Shown piece by piece: positions 51,120 to 59,283 of a stretch of DNA of 59,330 bases; within the stretch, counting starts at the first letter, position 1; each line of letters opens with the position of its first letter. Origin of the DNA: Thermoleophilia bacterium. GTDB lineage: Bacteria > Actinomycetota > Thermoleophilia > Miltoncostaeales > Miltoncostaeaceae. Location: assembly GCA_017882545.1 (NCBI GenBank), contig JADGPG010000006.1, positions 1 through 59,330 on the forward strand, read 5' to 3'. The notes beneath the pieces were generated by a model. The model saw only the letters and a list, made by a program, of their open reading frames with translations, ran no database searches and was not told the DNA's origin. The position numbers and the translations under genes were made by a program.

Positions 51120-52406
51120 GTGAACGCGGTGAAGACATTCCTCGCCGGCGTTGCTGCGACTGCGGTCGCTGCCACGCCGGCACTTGCCGCGTCGGTGTCG
51201 GCGCCGGTTGCGAGCCCCGGATACAACTGGGCGGCCGGTGCGATGAAGGACCTCGTCGCCCATCACGGCTGGTCCGCGCGGGACGCCGGCACACTCGGCC
51301 GCAGGGCATCCCGACGCGAGCTCGCCCGGGGCCTGGCGGAGATCATGACCGCGCGTGGCGAGCAACCCCCGGCGAACCTCGTGCGCCCCTCCGATGTCTC
51401 GGCCACCGACCCGGATGTGCAGGCGCTGTCGTGGGTCTCGACCATCCGACTGCTCGGCGCACCGGGTGCCGCGTTCACGCCCGGCGGCACCGTCACCGGC
51501 CGCGTCGCGGACATCACCGTTGTGCGGGTGCTCGGCCTCACCGATCCGGTGCGGGCCCTCAACACGCTGCACACCACGAACGGCCTGCGGCTCAAGATTC
51601 CGGTGGCGTTCGGACAGGAAGTGCTCGCGGAACAGCTCGGCCTGCGCCACAACTACCCGGCGCAGTACGACAATCTGGAGATCAACGTCACACAGCCGAT
51701 CGGCGTTGCGGACGTCGCCGGGATGATCGACTCCGCAATCCACCTGTCGCCCTGGCAGCTCGCATCGATGGGCCGGTACACAACGATCGTGCTGCCCAAC
51801 GAGACAGCCAATCAGCGCACCGTGATCCAGAACGCGCTCGCGCAGGTCGGTATGCCGTACGTGTGGGGCGGGGTCCTCCCGACGCCGCAGACCCTGTTCG
51901 GCGCCCGCGTCGCGGGCGGCTTCGACTGTTCCGGTCTGGTGTGGTGGGCGTTCAAGCTCAACGCCACGGCCGCGGCCCAGCGCCTGGGTGTCAACGTCCG
52001 CGGACGTACCGCGGACGCGATGGCGTGGGAAGCACCGTCCCAGAAGGTCGCACTCACCAAGCTCAGGCCCGGAGACTTGCTGTTTTTCGGTTCCAACGGA
52101 CCGCATACGCCCCGGGGCGGCATCTCGCATGCGTCGATTTCCCTGGGCGGCGGCTGGATCGTCCAGTCCGCCGGATCGCTTGGCGGGGTCGGAGTGACCT
52201 ACGTCCCTGACTGGTGGAGATCCGGCATGGCGTGGGGCCGCAGGATTCCGACCATGATCAGCGGACCCGTCCTCACCGCAGTCAAGACCGCCGCGGCCAA
52301 GAAGCCGTCCCTGGTCACGACGCCACCGAAACCGCCGTCCGCACCGGCGCCGAGCCTGGTTCCGGGCACGTCCGGTAGCGTCCCCGCTCCGGCGCCCGGG
52401 CCGTGA
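51120..52406 (+). CDS. Secreted NlpC/P60 cell-wall hydrolase
   Basis: The protein has 428 residues. It has a signal peptide (VKTFLAGVAATAVAATPALAAS, cleavage after ALA), an N-terminal region with two SLH-like segments (NWAAGAMKDLVAHHGW and DPDVQALSWVSTIRLLGAPGAAFTPGGTVTG), and a C-terminal NlpC/P60 domain: VIQNALAQVGMPYVWGG, GGFDCSGLVWWAF with the catalytic Cys, GDLLFFGSN, ISHASISLGGG with the His, and a Pro/Ala tail. It should cut gamma-D-Glu-diaminopimelate linkages. GTG 51120 is weakly supported by ribosome site; GTG 51129 would start at MKTF. Its promoter lies between it and the S4 gene. Confidence 0.83.
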   Translation: MNAVKTFLAGVAATAVAATPALAASVSAPVASPGYNWAAGAMKDLVAHHGWSARDAGTLGRRASRRELARGLAEIMTARGEQPPANLVRPSDVSATDPDVQALSWVSTIRLLGAPGAAFTPGGTVTGRVADITVVRVLGLTDPVRALNTLHTTNGLRLKIPVAFGQEVLAEQLGLRHNYPAQYDNLEINVTQPIGVADVAGMIDSAIHLSPWQLASMGRYTTIVLPNETANQRTVIQNALAQVGMPYVWGGVLPTPQTLFGARVAGGFDCSGLVWWAFKLNATAAAQRLGVNVRGRTADAMAWEAPSQKVALTKLRPGDLLFFGSNGPHTPRGGISHASISLGGGWIVQSAGSLGGVGVTYVPDWWRSGMAWGRRIPTMISGPVLTAVKTAAAKKPSLVTTPPKPPSAPAPSLVPGTSGSVPAPAPGP

Positions 52407-52434
52407 TCGGCGCCGAGGCCCGGGCGTCGACGCC

Positions 52435-53064
52435 CTATAGCCGCCAGGAGCGCGCCCGAACGGCCGCGATGACTTCCTCCGAGGTGTATTGGACCAGATA
52501 GCGGCGGGCGCTGCCGCTGGCCGCGACCCCCAGGTGCGCCTCGATCAGCGCCGTTGACATGCCTTCGGCCGACATCTCGGCCGCGCATGCGTACCGCAGC
52601 CCGAGTGGATGGACGCGCTTGGTGACCGCGGCACGCCGTGCCAACCGCGGGAGCAGTTCGCGCACGTAGGCGGCCTTCAGCTCGTCCCCGGCGAGGGTGC
52701 AAAAGAGCTGTCCGTCGTCCGACAGCCCGATCCGCTCACGACGGACGCGCCACCGCTGGATGAGCTCGACGGTCTGTGCGTCCAACCCGGTCACGCGCCC
52801 CACCCCGCCCTTGCGGGCCGGCACACACACGACCCCGGCGTCGGGGTCCACGTCCGCGACGCGCAGGGCGAGCGCTTCGCCTGGGCGCAGCCCGACCCGG
52901 TACATCGTGGCAATGAGGGCGCGGTTGCGAATCCCGGTGGGTGCGCGATTCGACGCGCTCCGGATCAGCGCCCGGGCTTCGTCGTGGGTCAACAACTCGT
53001 CGGGCGCGGCCGCGGGCACAGGGGGGGTCGTGCGGCCCTCGGCCTGAAGACTCGTGCTGATCAC
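52435..53064 (-). CDS. Tyrosine recombinase-like protein with degenerate active site
   Basis: The 209-residue protein covers only a phage-integrase catalytic domain, with no SAM-like N-terminal domain. R60 in MYRVGLRPGEAL, H152 and R157 in HPLGLRYACAAE, and Y189 in ARRYLVQ are present. The usual second His is Y158, and the LGH Gly-His is LGV with V180. Two of the six catalytic positions are therefore changed. It might be an inactive DNA-binding relic, or a specialised recombinase. GTG 53064 follows GGAGG; the frame upstream is Gly/Arg-rich and noncoding. Confidence 0.72.
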   Translation of the reverse strand: MISTSLQAEGRTTPPVPAAAPDELLTHDEARALIRSASNRAPTGIRNRALIATMYRVGLRPGEALALRVADVDPDAGVVCVPARKGGVGRVTGLDAQTVELIQRWRVRRERIGLSDDGQLFCTLAGDELKAAYVRELLPRLARRAAVTKRVHPLGLRYACAAEMSAEGMSTALIEAHLGVAASGSARRYLVQYTSEEVIAAVRARSWRL

Positions 53065-53337
53065 CCACCTCCAGCTACCCCGGCGCAACGGCCGGTCTGT
53101 CCGACCCGGGCGGACCGCGCCGGGCCTCACCTGCAGGCTGTCCGCCGTGCCCGAGTCCGGCAGCCGGAAGCCCCCGCGACCCGTACCGGCGAACCGCCGG
53201 CCACCGCGCACACATCCATGAGACTAGTCGCCGACAACCGCGATCCCGCGCCGGTGGTGGTGGCGTTACTCAACTTCCCCATAAACGCACCGACGTTTGC
53301 GCTCGTCGACCGCACCCGCGGCGCGGCGTCCCAGTGG

Positions 53338-53667
53338 TCAGGACGGGAGTTCGGTGACCTCGATCAGGACTGGCGTGACGCCGGAGACGTCGAGCAGGCG
53401 GCGCACGGCATCCGAGGGCTGGTAGATCCGGACCGGCGCCGCACCTTCGCGGCTGCGCTCATTTGCCGCCAGGAGCGATCCGAGGCCGCGGCTGTCCATG
53501 AAGGTGACACCGGCGAGATCCACGTAGACGGTTCCGGATCCGCGTTGCGCGTCCGTCAGCTCACGGGACACCGTCGGCAGGGAGAGCGCATCGACGACGC
53601 CGATCACCGTGACCAGCAGTCCGTCGCCGCACTCGGAGACTTCGACCTGAACTTGTTCTTCGCCCAT
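53338..53667 (-). CDS. STAS-domain anti-sigma factor antagonist
   Basis: The 109-residue protein has a STAS fold: VQVEVSECGDGLLVTVIGVVDALSLPTVSRELTDAQRGSGTVYVDLAGVTFMDSRGLGSLLAANERSREG. The segment LAGVTFMDSRGLGSLL carries the phosphorylatable Ser (DSRG) of SpoIIAA/RsbV-type antagonists. No anti-sigma kinase or sigma factor gene is adjacent. ATG 53667 is preceded by TAAACT on the minus strand, 9 nt away. Confidence 0.88.
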   Translation of the reverse strand: MGEEQVQVEVSECGDGLLVTVIGVVDALSLPTVSRELTDAQRGSGTVYVDLAGVTFMDSRGLGSLLAANERSREGAAPVRIYQPSDAVRRLLDVSGVTPVLIEVTELPS

Positions 53668-53676
53668 CCGGCGGGC

Positions 53677-53682
53677 AGTTTA
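53677..53682 (-). promoter_or_regulatory. Candidate -10 element (TAAACT) upstream of the STAS gene
   Basis: On the minus strand TAAACT is 9 nt before the STAS ATG at 53667; a transcript would have at most 2-3 untranslated bases. Confidence 0.3.
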
Positions 53683-53750
53683 CACCCCGCCACCCTCGAC
53701 TCGGAATAGGTGTACATTTCCGATGTCGTCACGGTGTCGAAGGAGCACGC

Positions 53751-53927
53751 ATGCGCGGTATTCCCGTCCTCATGATTCTGGCTTTGGCCATCCTCAGCGC
53801 TCTGCTGATTTCGGTCGGCTGGTGGAAGCATGATGAAGCGGGCTACCTGCCCTTTATCTTGGGGATCATCTGGGCGCTGTTCACGCTCGGAACGGTCGCC
53901 GGTCGCCTCCGGCCCGCCTCCCGATAG
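53751..53927 (+). CDS. 58-residue membrane protein
   Basis: A short gene between divergent and downstream genes: MRGIPVLMILALAILSALLIS, then VGWWKHDEAGYLPFILGIIWAL, FTLGTVAGRLRPASR and stop TAG at 53925-53927. Two hydrophobic helices are joined by a polar loop. AAGGAG sits 6 nt before the ATG, which gives good support. No family is recognised. It lies 86 bp before ilvD on the same strand and divergent from the STAS gene. Confidence 0.7.
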   Translation: MRGIPVLMILALAILSALLISVGWWKHDEAGYLPFILGIIWALFTLGTVAGRLRPASR

Positions 53928-54000
53928 CGCTCGCATTCCCGGCGTGCCGGCCCCGACCCCGGGCGGCGGCGCGCTCCTAGAGACTGCAGACACCGGCGGG

Positions 54001-54006
54001 TAGGCT
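54001..54006 (+). promoter_or_regulatory. Candidate -10 element (TAGGCT) for leaderless ilvD mRNA
   Basis: TAGGCT is followed by CCCGCC and ATG at 54013. The same hexamer and spacing precede the response regulator at 39921. Confidence 0.4.
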
Positions 54007-54012
54007 CCCGCC

Positions 54013-55716
54013 ATGTCCGAGAACCCATACGCACGACCCAGCGACCCGGCCAAGCGCCACAGCGCCGCGATCACCGATGGACCCGACCGCGCGCCCGCGC
54101 GCGCCATGCTCAAGGGCACCGGCTTCACGGATGAGGACCTGGCTCGGCCCATCATCGGCGTCGCGACCACCTGGATTGAGACGATGCCCTGCAATCTCAA
54201 CCAGCGCGAGCTTGCGCAGCACGTCAAGCGCGGCATCCGCGAGGCCGGCGGGACTCCGATGGAGTTCAACACGGTGGCCGTCTCCGACGGCGTGTCGATG
54301 GGCACCGAGGGCATGCGCGCCTCATTGGTCTCCCGCGAGGTCATCGCCGATTCGATCGAGCTCGTCTGTCGAGGGCACCTCTTCGACGGGGTCGTCTGCC
54401 TCGTGGGGTGCGACAAGACCATTCCCGGCGCGGCGATGGCGCTGGCGCGCCTCGACATCCCGGGCCTCATTCTCTACAACGGATCGATCGCTCCCGGCCG
54501 CTTCCGCGGACGCGACGTGACGGTGCAGGACGTCTTCGAGGTCGTTGGCGCCCACGCCGCCGGGAAGGTCGGGCCCGCCGAGGTCCACGCGCTCGAAAAT
54601 GTCGCCTGCCCGGGCGCCGGCGCATGTGGCGGACAGTTCACCGCGAATACCATGTCGATGGCGATGGAACTGCTTGGGATCAGCCCAGGCGGGCTCAACG
54701 GCATTCCGGCGAACCACCCCCTCAAAGCCGAGGCCGCGGCCGAGGCGGGACGGCTCGCAATGCAGCTGGTGCGCGCAGATACGCGGCCGTCGCAGATCCT
54801 GACCCGCGCGGCGATCGACAACGCGATCACCGGGGTCGCCGCCAGCGGCGGGTCGACCAACGCGGTACTTCACCTCCTGGCGATTGCGCGCGAACTCGGC
54901 ATTGCGCTCGAGATCGACGAGTTCGACGACATCGCCGATCGGACACCGATCATCGCGGACCTCACACCCGGCGGCCGCTATGTCGCGGTGGACCTGCATG
55001 CCGCCGGCGGCGTCCCGGTGATGACACGCGAGCTCCTGACGGGTGGCCTGCTGGACCCCGACACCCGAAACGTGGACGGTCGCACGACCGCCGAAATCGG
55101 CGCGCAGGCCGCCGAGACCGAAGGTCAGAAGGTCATCCGCCCGATCGCGGAGCCGCTGAAGCCCACGGGCGGACTCGGGATCCTGCGCGGAAACCTGGCA
55201 TCCGAGGGCAGCGTCGTGAAGCTTGCCGGGCACGAGCGACGGCGCCACGAGGGACCGGCCCGCGTCTTCGACAGCGAAGAGGCGTGCTTCGCTGCGGTCA
55301 AGGCGCAGGCGATCCAGGCCGGCGACGTGATCGTCATCCGCTACGATGGCCCGGTCTGCGGCCCCGGGATGCGTGAGATGCTGCATGTCACGGCCGCAAT
55401 CGTCGGCGAAGGCCTCGGCGAGGACGTCGCCCTGATTACGGACGGGCGCTTCAGCGGCGCGACCCACGGCCTGATGGTCGGACACATCGCGCCGGAAGCG
55501 GCCCGCGGCGGTCTGTTGGCCGCCCTGCGCGACGGAGACATGATCACCCTCGACGTCGACGCCCGCCGCCTCGACGTCGCGCTCACCGACGAGCAGATCA
55601 GCGAGCGGATGTCGGGCTGGACGCCGCCGCCGCCGCGCTACACGACCGGCGTGCTCGCCAAGTATGCATGCCTGGTGTCCTCGGCCTCCGAAGGCGCCAT
55701 CACCCGTCCGGTCTGA
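54013..55716 (+). CDS. ilvD: Dihydroxy-acid dehydratase
   Basis: The 567-residue enzyme has the iron-sulfur and metal motifs of IlvD: IGVATTWIETMPCNLNQRELA, EGMRASLVSREVIADSIELV, VGCDKTIPGAAMALARLDIP, GACGGQFTANTMSMAMELLG, SGGSTNAVLHLLAIAREL, and the C-terminal VIVIRYDGPVCGPGMREML and DGRFSGATHGLMVGHIAPEA. Three cluster Cys (in MPCN, VGCDK and GACGG) are present. It makes 2-ketoisovalerate and 2-keto-3-methylvalerate for valine, isoleucine and leucine. Branched-chain genes are not adjacent, so regulation is separate. ATG 54013. Confidence 0.97.
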   Translation: MSENPYARPSDPAKRHSAAITDGPDRAPARAMLKGTGFTDEDLARPIIGVATTWIETMPCNLNQRELAQHVKRGIREAGGTPMEFNTVAVSDGVSMGTEGMRASLVSREVIADSIELVCRGHLFDGVVCLVGCDKTIPGAAMALARLDIPGLILYNGSIAPGRFRGRDVTVQDVFEVVGAHAAGKVGPAEVHALENVACPGAGACGGQFTANTMSMAMELLGISPGGLNGIPANHPLKAEAAAEAGRLAMQLVRADTRPSQILTRAAIDNAITGVAASGGSTNAVLHLLAIARELGIALEIDEFDDIADRTPIIADLTPGGRYVAVDLHAAGGVPVMTRELLTGGLLDPDTRNVDGRTTAEIGAQAAETEGQKVIRPIAEPLKPTGGLGILRGNLASEGSVVKLAGHERRRHEGPARVFDSEEACFAAVKAQAIQAGDVIVIRYDGPVCGPGMREMLHVTAAIVGEGLGEDVALITDGRFSGATHGLMVGHIAPEAARGGLLAALRDGDMITLDVDARRLDVALTDEQISERMSGWTPPPPRYTTGVLAKYACLVSSASEGAITRPV

Positions 55717-55790
55717 CGGTCAGCACGTGGCGTCCGGCGGGCGCCTCGTGCCGCGCCGACACCCTGCAGGTTCCCGCAGCCACCCCGCTG

Positions 55791-55796
55791 TACGAT
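55791..55796 (+). promoter_or_regulatory. Candidate -10 element (TACGAT) for leaderless GT mRNA
   Basis: TACGAT is 8 nt before the ATG at 55805. It resembles the TAGGCT elements at 39909 and 54001. Confidence 0.35.
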
Positions 55797-55804
55797 CCGC
55801 CGGC

Positions 55805-56899
55805 ATGCGTCCCCGTGTTCTGATCATGACGGCCTCTGTCGGGGCCGGACATGAGTTGCCCGCACAGGCCCTCGCCGTACAGTTCGCCCGCGAGGTGCCC
55901 GACTCCGACGTTCTGGTCGAGGACGGGCTCGACTACCTCGGGCCGTTGGTCTCCTGGGTGAGCCACGGCGCGCCCCGCGTCGTCTTCTTCCGCTCAGAAT
56001 GGATCTGGGATGCGGGATTCTGGCTGTTCGCGCGGTTCCCACCGTCACGGTGGCTCACCAAGACCACGCTCTACCGCGCCGAACATGCCCGCCTGCGCGA
56101 GCTCGTCGATCGGATCCATCCCGACGTCATCATCTCGACGTGGCCCATCACGACCGAGATCCTTGCCCACATGCGGCGGCGCGGCGAGATCGGCATTCCC
56201 GTCGTCGCGACGATCACCGACATCTCGGCCCTGCAGTTTTGGGCCGCACCCGGCGTCGATCTGCACCTGATCAGCTACCCGGACTCCGCGCCGGAGGTCC
56301 GCAGCATCGCTGGACCCGCGACGCGCGTCGTCTGCGTGCATGGCATGACCCGACCCGAGTTCCTGACCGCGCGTGACCGCGCCGACGCCCGCGCGGCCCT
56401 GGGGCTCCCCAACGACGGCGCGATCGTGCTCGTGTCCGGCGGCGGCTGGGGTGTCGGGGACATCAGCGGCGCCGTCGACGTCGCCCTCGCCGTTCCGGAA
56501 GTGCGGACGGTGGTCTGCCTCTGCGGCCGAAACGACGATCTCGCCGACGTCCTGCGTCGACGCCTCGGCCGCGACCCACGCGTGCGCATCGAAGATTTCA
56601 CCGACGGAATCTCGGACTACATGGCGGCCGCGAACGCGCTGGTGCACTCGACGGGCGGAAACACGATCATCGAAGCCCACATGCGCGGATGCACGCCGAT
56701 CTCCTACGGGTGGGGCCGCGGCCATATTCGTCTGCACAACCGCGCCTTTCGGGAGTATGGGATCGCCGAGGTCGTCGCCACCCAGAACGAGCTCGCCGGG
56801 GCGATCCGGCGCGCGGTCGTGATCGATCGCGTGCCGGATGCCTCGTTCGCACACCTGCCGTCCGCAGCGTCGGCGGTGATGGAGCTGATCGGCCGGTGA
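55805..56899 (+). CDS. MGDG-synthase-like (GT28) glycosyltransferase
   Basis: The 364-residue protein has the N-terminal MGDG synthase-type domain: RVLIMTASVGAGHELPAQALAVQF, then RIHPDVIISTWPITTEILAHM. The C-terminal GT-B domain has LVSGGGWGVGD, VCLCGRNDDLADVLRRRL, IEDFTDGISDYMAAANALVHSTGGNTIIEAHMRGCTPISYGWGRGHI. The HSTGGNTIIEA segment is the nucleotide-sugar donor region. Likely product is a glycosyl diacylglycerol or a glycolipid anchor at the inner face. Its stop overlaps the deacetylase start by 4 bp (GTGA), so the two form a coupled pair. Confidence 0.85.
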   Translation: MRPRVLIMTASVGAGHELPAQALAVQFAREVPDSDVLVEDGLDYLGPLVSWVSHGAPRVVFFRSEWIWDAGFWLFARFPPSRWLTKTTLYRAEHARLRELVDRIHPDVIISTWPITTEILAHMRRRGEIGIPVVATITDISALQFWAAPGVDLHLISYPDSAPEVRSIAGPATRVVCVHGMTRPEFLTARDRADARAALGLPNDGAIVLVSGGGWGVGDISGAVDVALAVPEVRTVVCLCGRNDDLADVLRRRLGRDPRVRIEDFTDGISDYMAAANALVHSTGGNTIIEAHMRGCTPISYGWGRGHIRLHNRAFREYGIAEVVATQNELAGAIRRAVVIDRVPDASFAHLPSAASAVMELIGR

Positions 56900-57660
56900 G
56901 AACCCGGACCGGCATCGCGGTAACGGCGGGGCTCGGGCTAGCGGCAGCCCAGTTCGCCCCGGCAGCGACGTTCTTCCCACCGGTGCGACGCCTCGCCGAG
57001 CCGTGGATGCTGTCTCGGGCCCACACCGGCCGTGCCGAAGTCGCCCTGACCTTCGACGACGGCCCGGATCCCGACCTCGCCCCGCGGTTCGCCGATGTGC
57101 TGGGCGCGTACCCGGCCACATTCTTCTGGCAAGGCGGGCGGGTACGCGCCCACGGCGCGGCGGTCGCGGCAACCGTGGCGGCGGGTCACGAGATCGCCTG
57201 TCATGGAGACGACCACCGGACGCTCGCACGGCTTGGCCCCGACGCAACGGCCGGGGCGCTCCGGCGCGCCCGGGATGCGATCGCCGAGGCCGCGGGACAC
57301 CCGCCCGCGTTCTATCGGCCGGCGTACGGGGTCTGGAACGCGACCGCATGGGCGATGGCGCCGCGTCTCGGCATGAGGCGAACCCTCTGGAGCAAATGGG
57401 CGTGGGATTGGCATGCCCGCACGACAACCCCGCAGATCATCGACCGGATCCTGGCCGGCGCGCGGCCCGGCGCGATCTTGCTGCTCCATGATGCCGACGG
57501 AGCACCGGGCGCCACTGGGCGGACCCTCGCAGCGCTGCCAGAGATTTTGGACGGACTCATGGCGCGTGGCCTCGCGCCGGTCACCCTGTCGACGCTCATT
57601 GCCGGCGCCCCGGAGGGCTACTCGGCGTCCGACACCGGCAGGGCGGGCGCGGCGCGGTAG
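56896..57660 (+). CDS. Polysaccharide deacetylase (NodB domain), probably exported
   Basis: The 254-residue protein has a short hydrophobic N-terminus (TGIAVTAGLGLAAAQFAPAATFF) and a NodB fold: VALTFDDGPDPDL (the TFDDGP motif with two Asp), EIACHGDDHRTLARL (HxxxH), FYRPAYGVWN (RPxYG/RPPxG) and LLLHDADG. It removes acetyl groups from amino sugars, for example on a glycolipid or cell-wall polymer. GTG 56896 overlaps the glycosyltransferase, and the 3' end overlaps the convergent lgt by 43 bp. Confidence 0.85.
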   Translation: MRTRTGIAVTAGLGLAAAQFAPAATFFPPVRRLAEPWMLSRAHTGRAEVALTFDDGPDPDLAPRFADVLGAYPATFFWQGGRVRAHGAAVAATVAAGHEIACHGDDHRTLARLGPDATAGALRRARDAIAEAAGHPPAFYRPAYGVWNATAWAMAPRLGMRRTLWSKWAWDWHARTTTPQIIDRILAGARPGAILLLHDADGAPGATGRTLAALPEILDGLMARGLAPVTLSTLIAGAPEGYSASDTGRAGAAR

Positions 57661-58463
57661 AACTGGACCCACACGAAGAAGGCCGCGCCACCGATCACGC
57701 CGGCCAGGGCGACCCAGAAATTGAGGCGCTCGCCGAGGAACATGCTCGCGGGGTCGACCCGCAACAGTTCCAGCAGCAACCGGATCAGGCTGTACAGGCA
57801 GACGTACAGGCAGAACAGCGCCGGGGGTCGGATACGGTAGTGCGCTCCGAGCCAAATCAGCAGCCCCGCGAGCCCAAAATCCCAGAGCATCTCGTAGAGA
57901 AACGTGGGTTGGAACGTGGTCGTGGTGGCGTAGTGGGCAGGCCGGAAGGCTGGATCGATCCTCAGGCCCCACGGCAAGGACGTGGGACCGCCGAACAGTT
58001 CCTGGTTGAACCAGTTTCCGAGGCGTCCGATTCCCGATGCCAGCGGCAAGGCCGGTGCGGCGGCGTCCATGAAGGCGCCGATGCTGGCACCCCGCCGGTG
58101 GACGACGAAGGCCCCGGTCAACGTGCCGAAGAGGACCGCCCCGGGAATCCCCAGTCCGCCCTGCCAGACGGCGACCGGCGCGTACCACTGGTGGCCCATC
58201 TGGTCCGGGGTCGTGATGTCGAAGTACAGCCGCCCGCCGATCAGGCCGGCGATCACCGACCACAGCGCGACCTCGTAGACCAGGTCGGGATTGCCGCCTT
58301 GCGCCGTCCAGCGCCGGTACGTCAGCCAGACGGCAGCGACGATACCCGCAATGACGAACAACGCGTAGTAGTGGACATGCAGCGGGCCGATGTCGAACCA
58401 CCGCGCGGGCGGCGACGGGATCGATGCCCCGACGATGCGGGTCTGGCTGAGCGGTCCGTGCAC
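57618..58463 (-). CDS. lgt: Prolipoprotein diacylglyceryl transferase
   Basis: The 281-residue polytopic enzyme has about seven helices and the Lgt signature GIGRLGNWFNQELFGGPT with the essential Asn/Arg, plus GRLYFDITTPDQM and SLIRLLLELLRVDP. It attaches diacylglycerol to the lipobox Cys of prelipoproteins, such as the one at 35610. GTG 58463, 7 bp after the ccdA stop. The overlap with the deacetylase at 57618-57660 is convergent. Normal length for the family (about 280). Confidence 0.95.
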   Translation of the reverse strand: MHGPLSQTRIVGASIPSPPARWFDIGPLHVHYYALFVIAGIVAAVWLTYRRWTAQGGNPDLVYEVALWSVIAGLIGGRLYFDITTPDQMGHQWYAPVAVWQGGLGIPGAVLFGTLTGAFVVHRRGASIGAFMDAAAPALPLASGIGRLGNWFNQELFGGPTSLPWGLRIDPAFRPAHYATTTTFQPTFLYEMLWDFGLAGLLIWLGAHYRIRPPALFCLYVCLYSLIRLLLELLRVDPASMFLGERLNFWVALAGVIGGAAFFVWVQFYRAAPALPVSDAE

Positions 58464-58470
58464 GCGGGTC

Positions 58471-59187
58471 CTACATCAGGGCGGGGCTCCACCCCGCCAA
58501 CTCGACGTTCAGCCGCGTCATCAGGCCCGTGACCATCAGGATCCCGAACACGATCAGCAGGACCGCCCCGACCTGACTGATCAGGAGCACGTGTCGCTTG
58601 AGGATTCCCATTGCCGAGGTCGCCTGATGGATGAACAGACCGGCCAGCAGAAACGGAATCCCCAGTCCCAGCCCGTACACCATCAGCAGCGACCCGCCCA
58701 GCAGCCAACTCCCCGATCCCGCTGCGAGCGTCAGGGCGGCACCCAGGGTCGGCCCGATGCACGGCGTCCATCCGAACGCGAACGCGGCGCCAGCGATGCC
58801 CGCCCCGATAAGGGTCGCCGGCCGCATCGCCCGGTGGAAGCGCCGGTCCTGCATCAGGAACATGGGTACCCCCCGCCCGAGCAGCACGAGGCCCATCGCG
58901 ATGACAAACAGACCACCGGCGATCTCGAGCGCATGCCGGTGCTCGAGCAGCTGCGTCCCGGCAAGCCCAACGCTCGCACCGAGCGCCGTGAACACGAGGG
59001 TGAACCCGACCACGAAGGCGAGCGTCGGAAAGAACACCGCCCAGCGCCGCTTCTCGAAGTCGTCGAACCCGACCCCGGACACGACGCCAAGGTACGCCGG
59101 GACGAGAGGAAGCACGCATGGTGAAGCGAACGAGACGAAGCCCGCGGCGAATGCCACCGAGTAGGAGACCGGATCTGCGCTCAGCAT
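58471..59187 (-). CDS. ccdA: CcdA/DsbD-like cytochrome c biogenesis membrane protein
   Basis: The protein has 238 residues and six helices. The two active Cys are in FASPCVLPLVPAYLG (helix 1) and FGWTPCIGPTLGAAL (helix 4), the CcdA thiol relay pair. Other CcdA landmarks are YGLGLGIPFLLAGLF and the final short tail. It moves reducing equivalents across the membrane for c-type cytochrome or thioredoxin-like partners. ATG 59187 (MLSADPVSY) is preferred; GTG 59208 would add seven residues. Immediately upstream of lgt, likely in one transcript. Confidence 0.92.
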   Translation of the reverse strand: MLSADPVSYSVAFAAGFVSFASPCVLPLVPAYLGVVSGVGFDDFEKRRWAVFFPTLAFVVGFTLVFTALGASVGLAGTQLLEHRHALEIAGGLFVIAMGLVLLGRGVPMFLMQDRRFHRAMRPATLIGAGIAGAAFAFGWTPCIGPTLGAALTLAAGSGSWLLGGSLLMVYGLGLGIPFLLAGLFIHQATSAMGILKRHVLLISQVGAVLLIVFGILMVTGLMTRLNVELAGWSPALM

Positions 59188-59283
59188 GTGCGGTTCCGAG
59201 AATGGCACATCGGGGGTCGCGTGGCGTGCTTGGGCCTCCGCACGGGACCCTCGGCCCCGGCGGAAGCCTGAAGTCCGGTGAGG

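Noticed and set aside
50592-52130. Reading the S4 gene as a 512-residue protein from 52130
   Set aside because: The S4 domain starts at ATG 51005; the upstream 375 codons lie antisense to the NlpC/P60 gene and show no domain.
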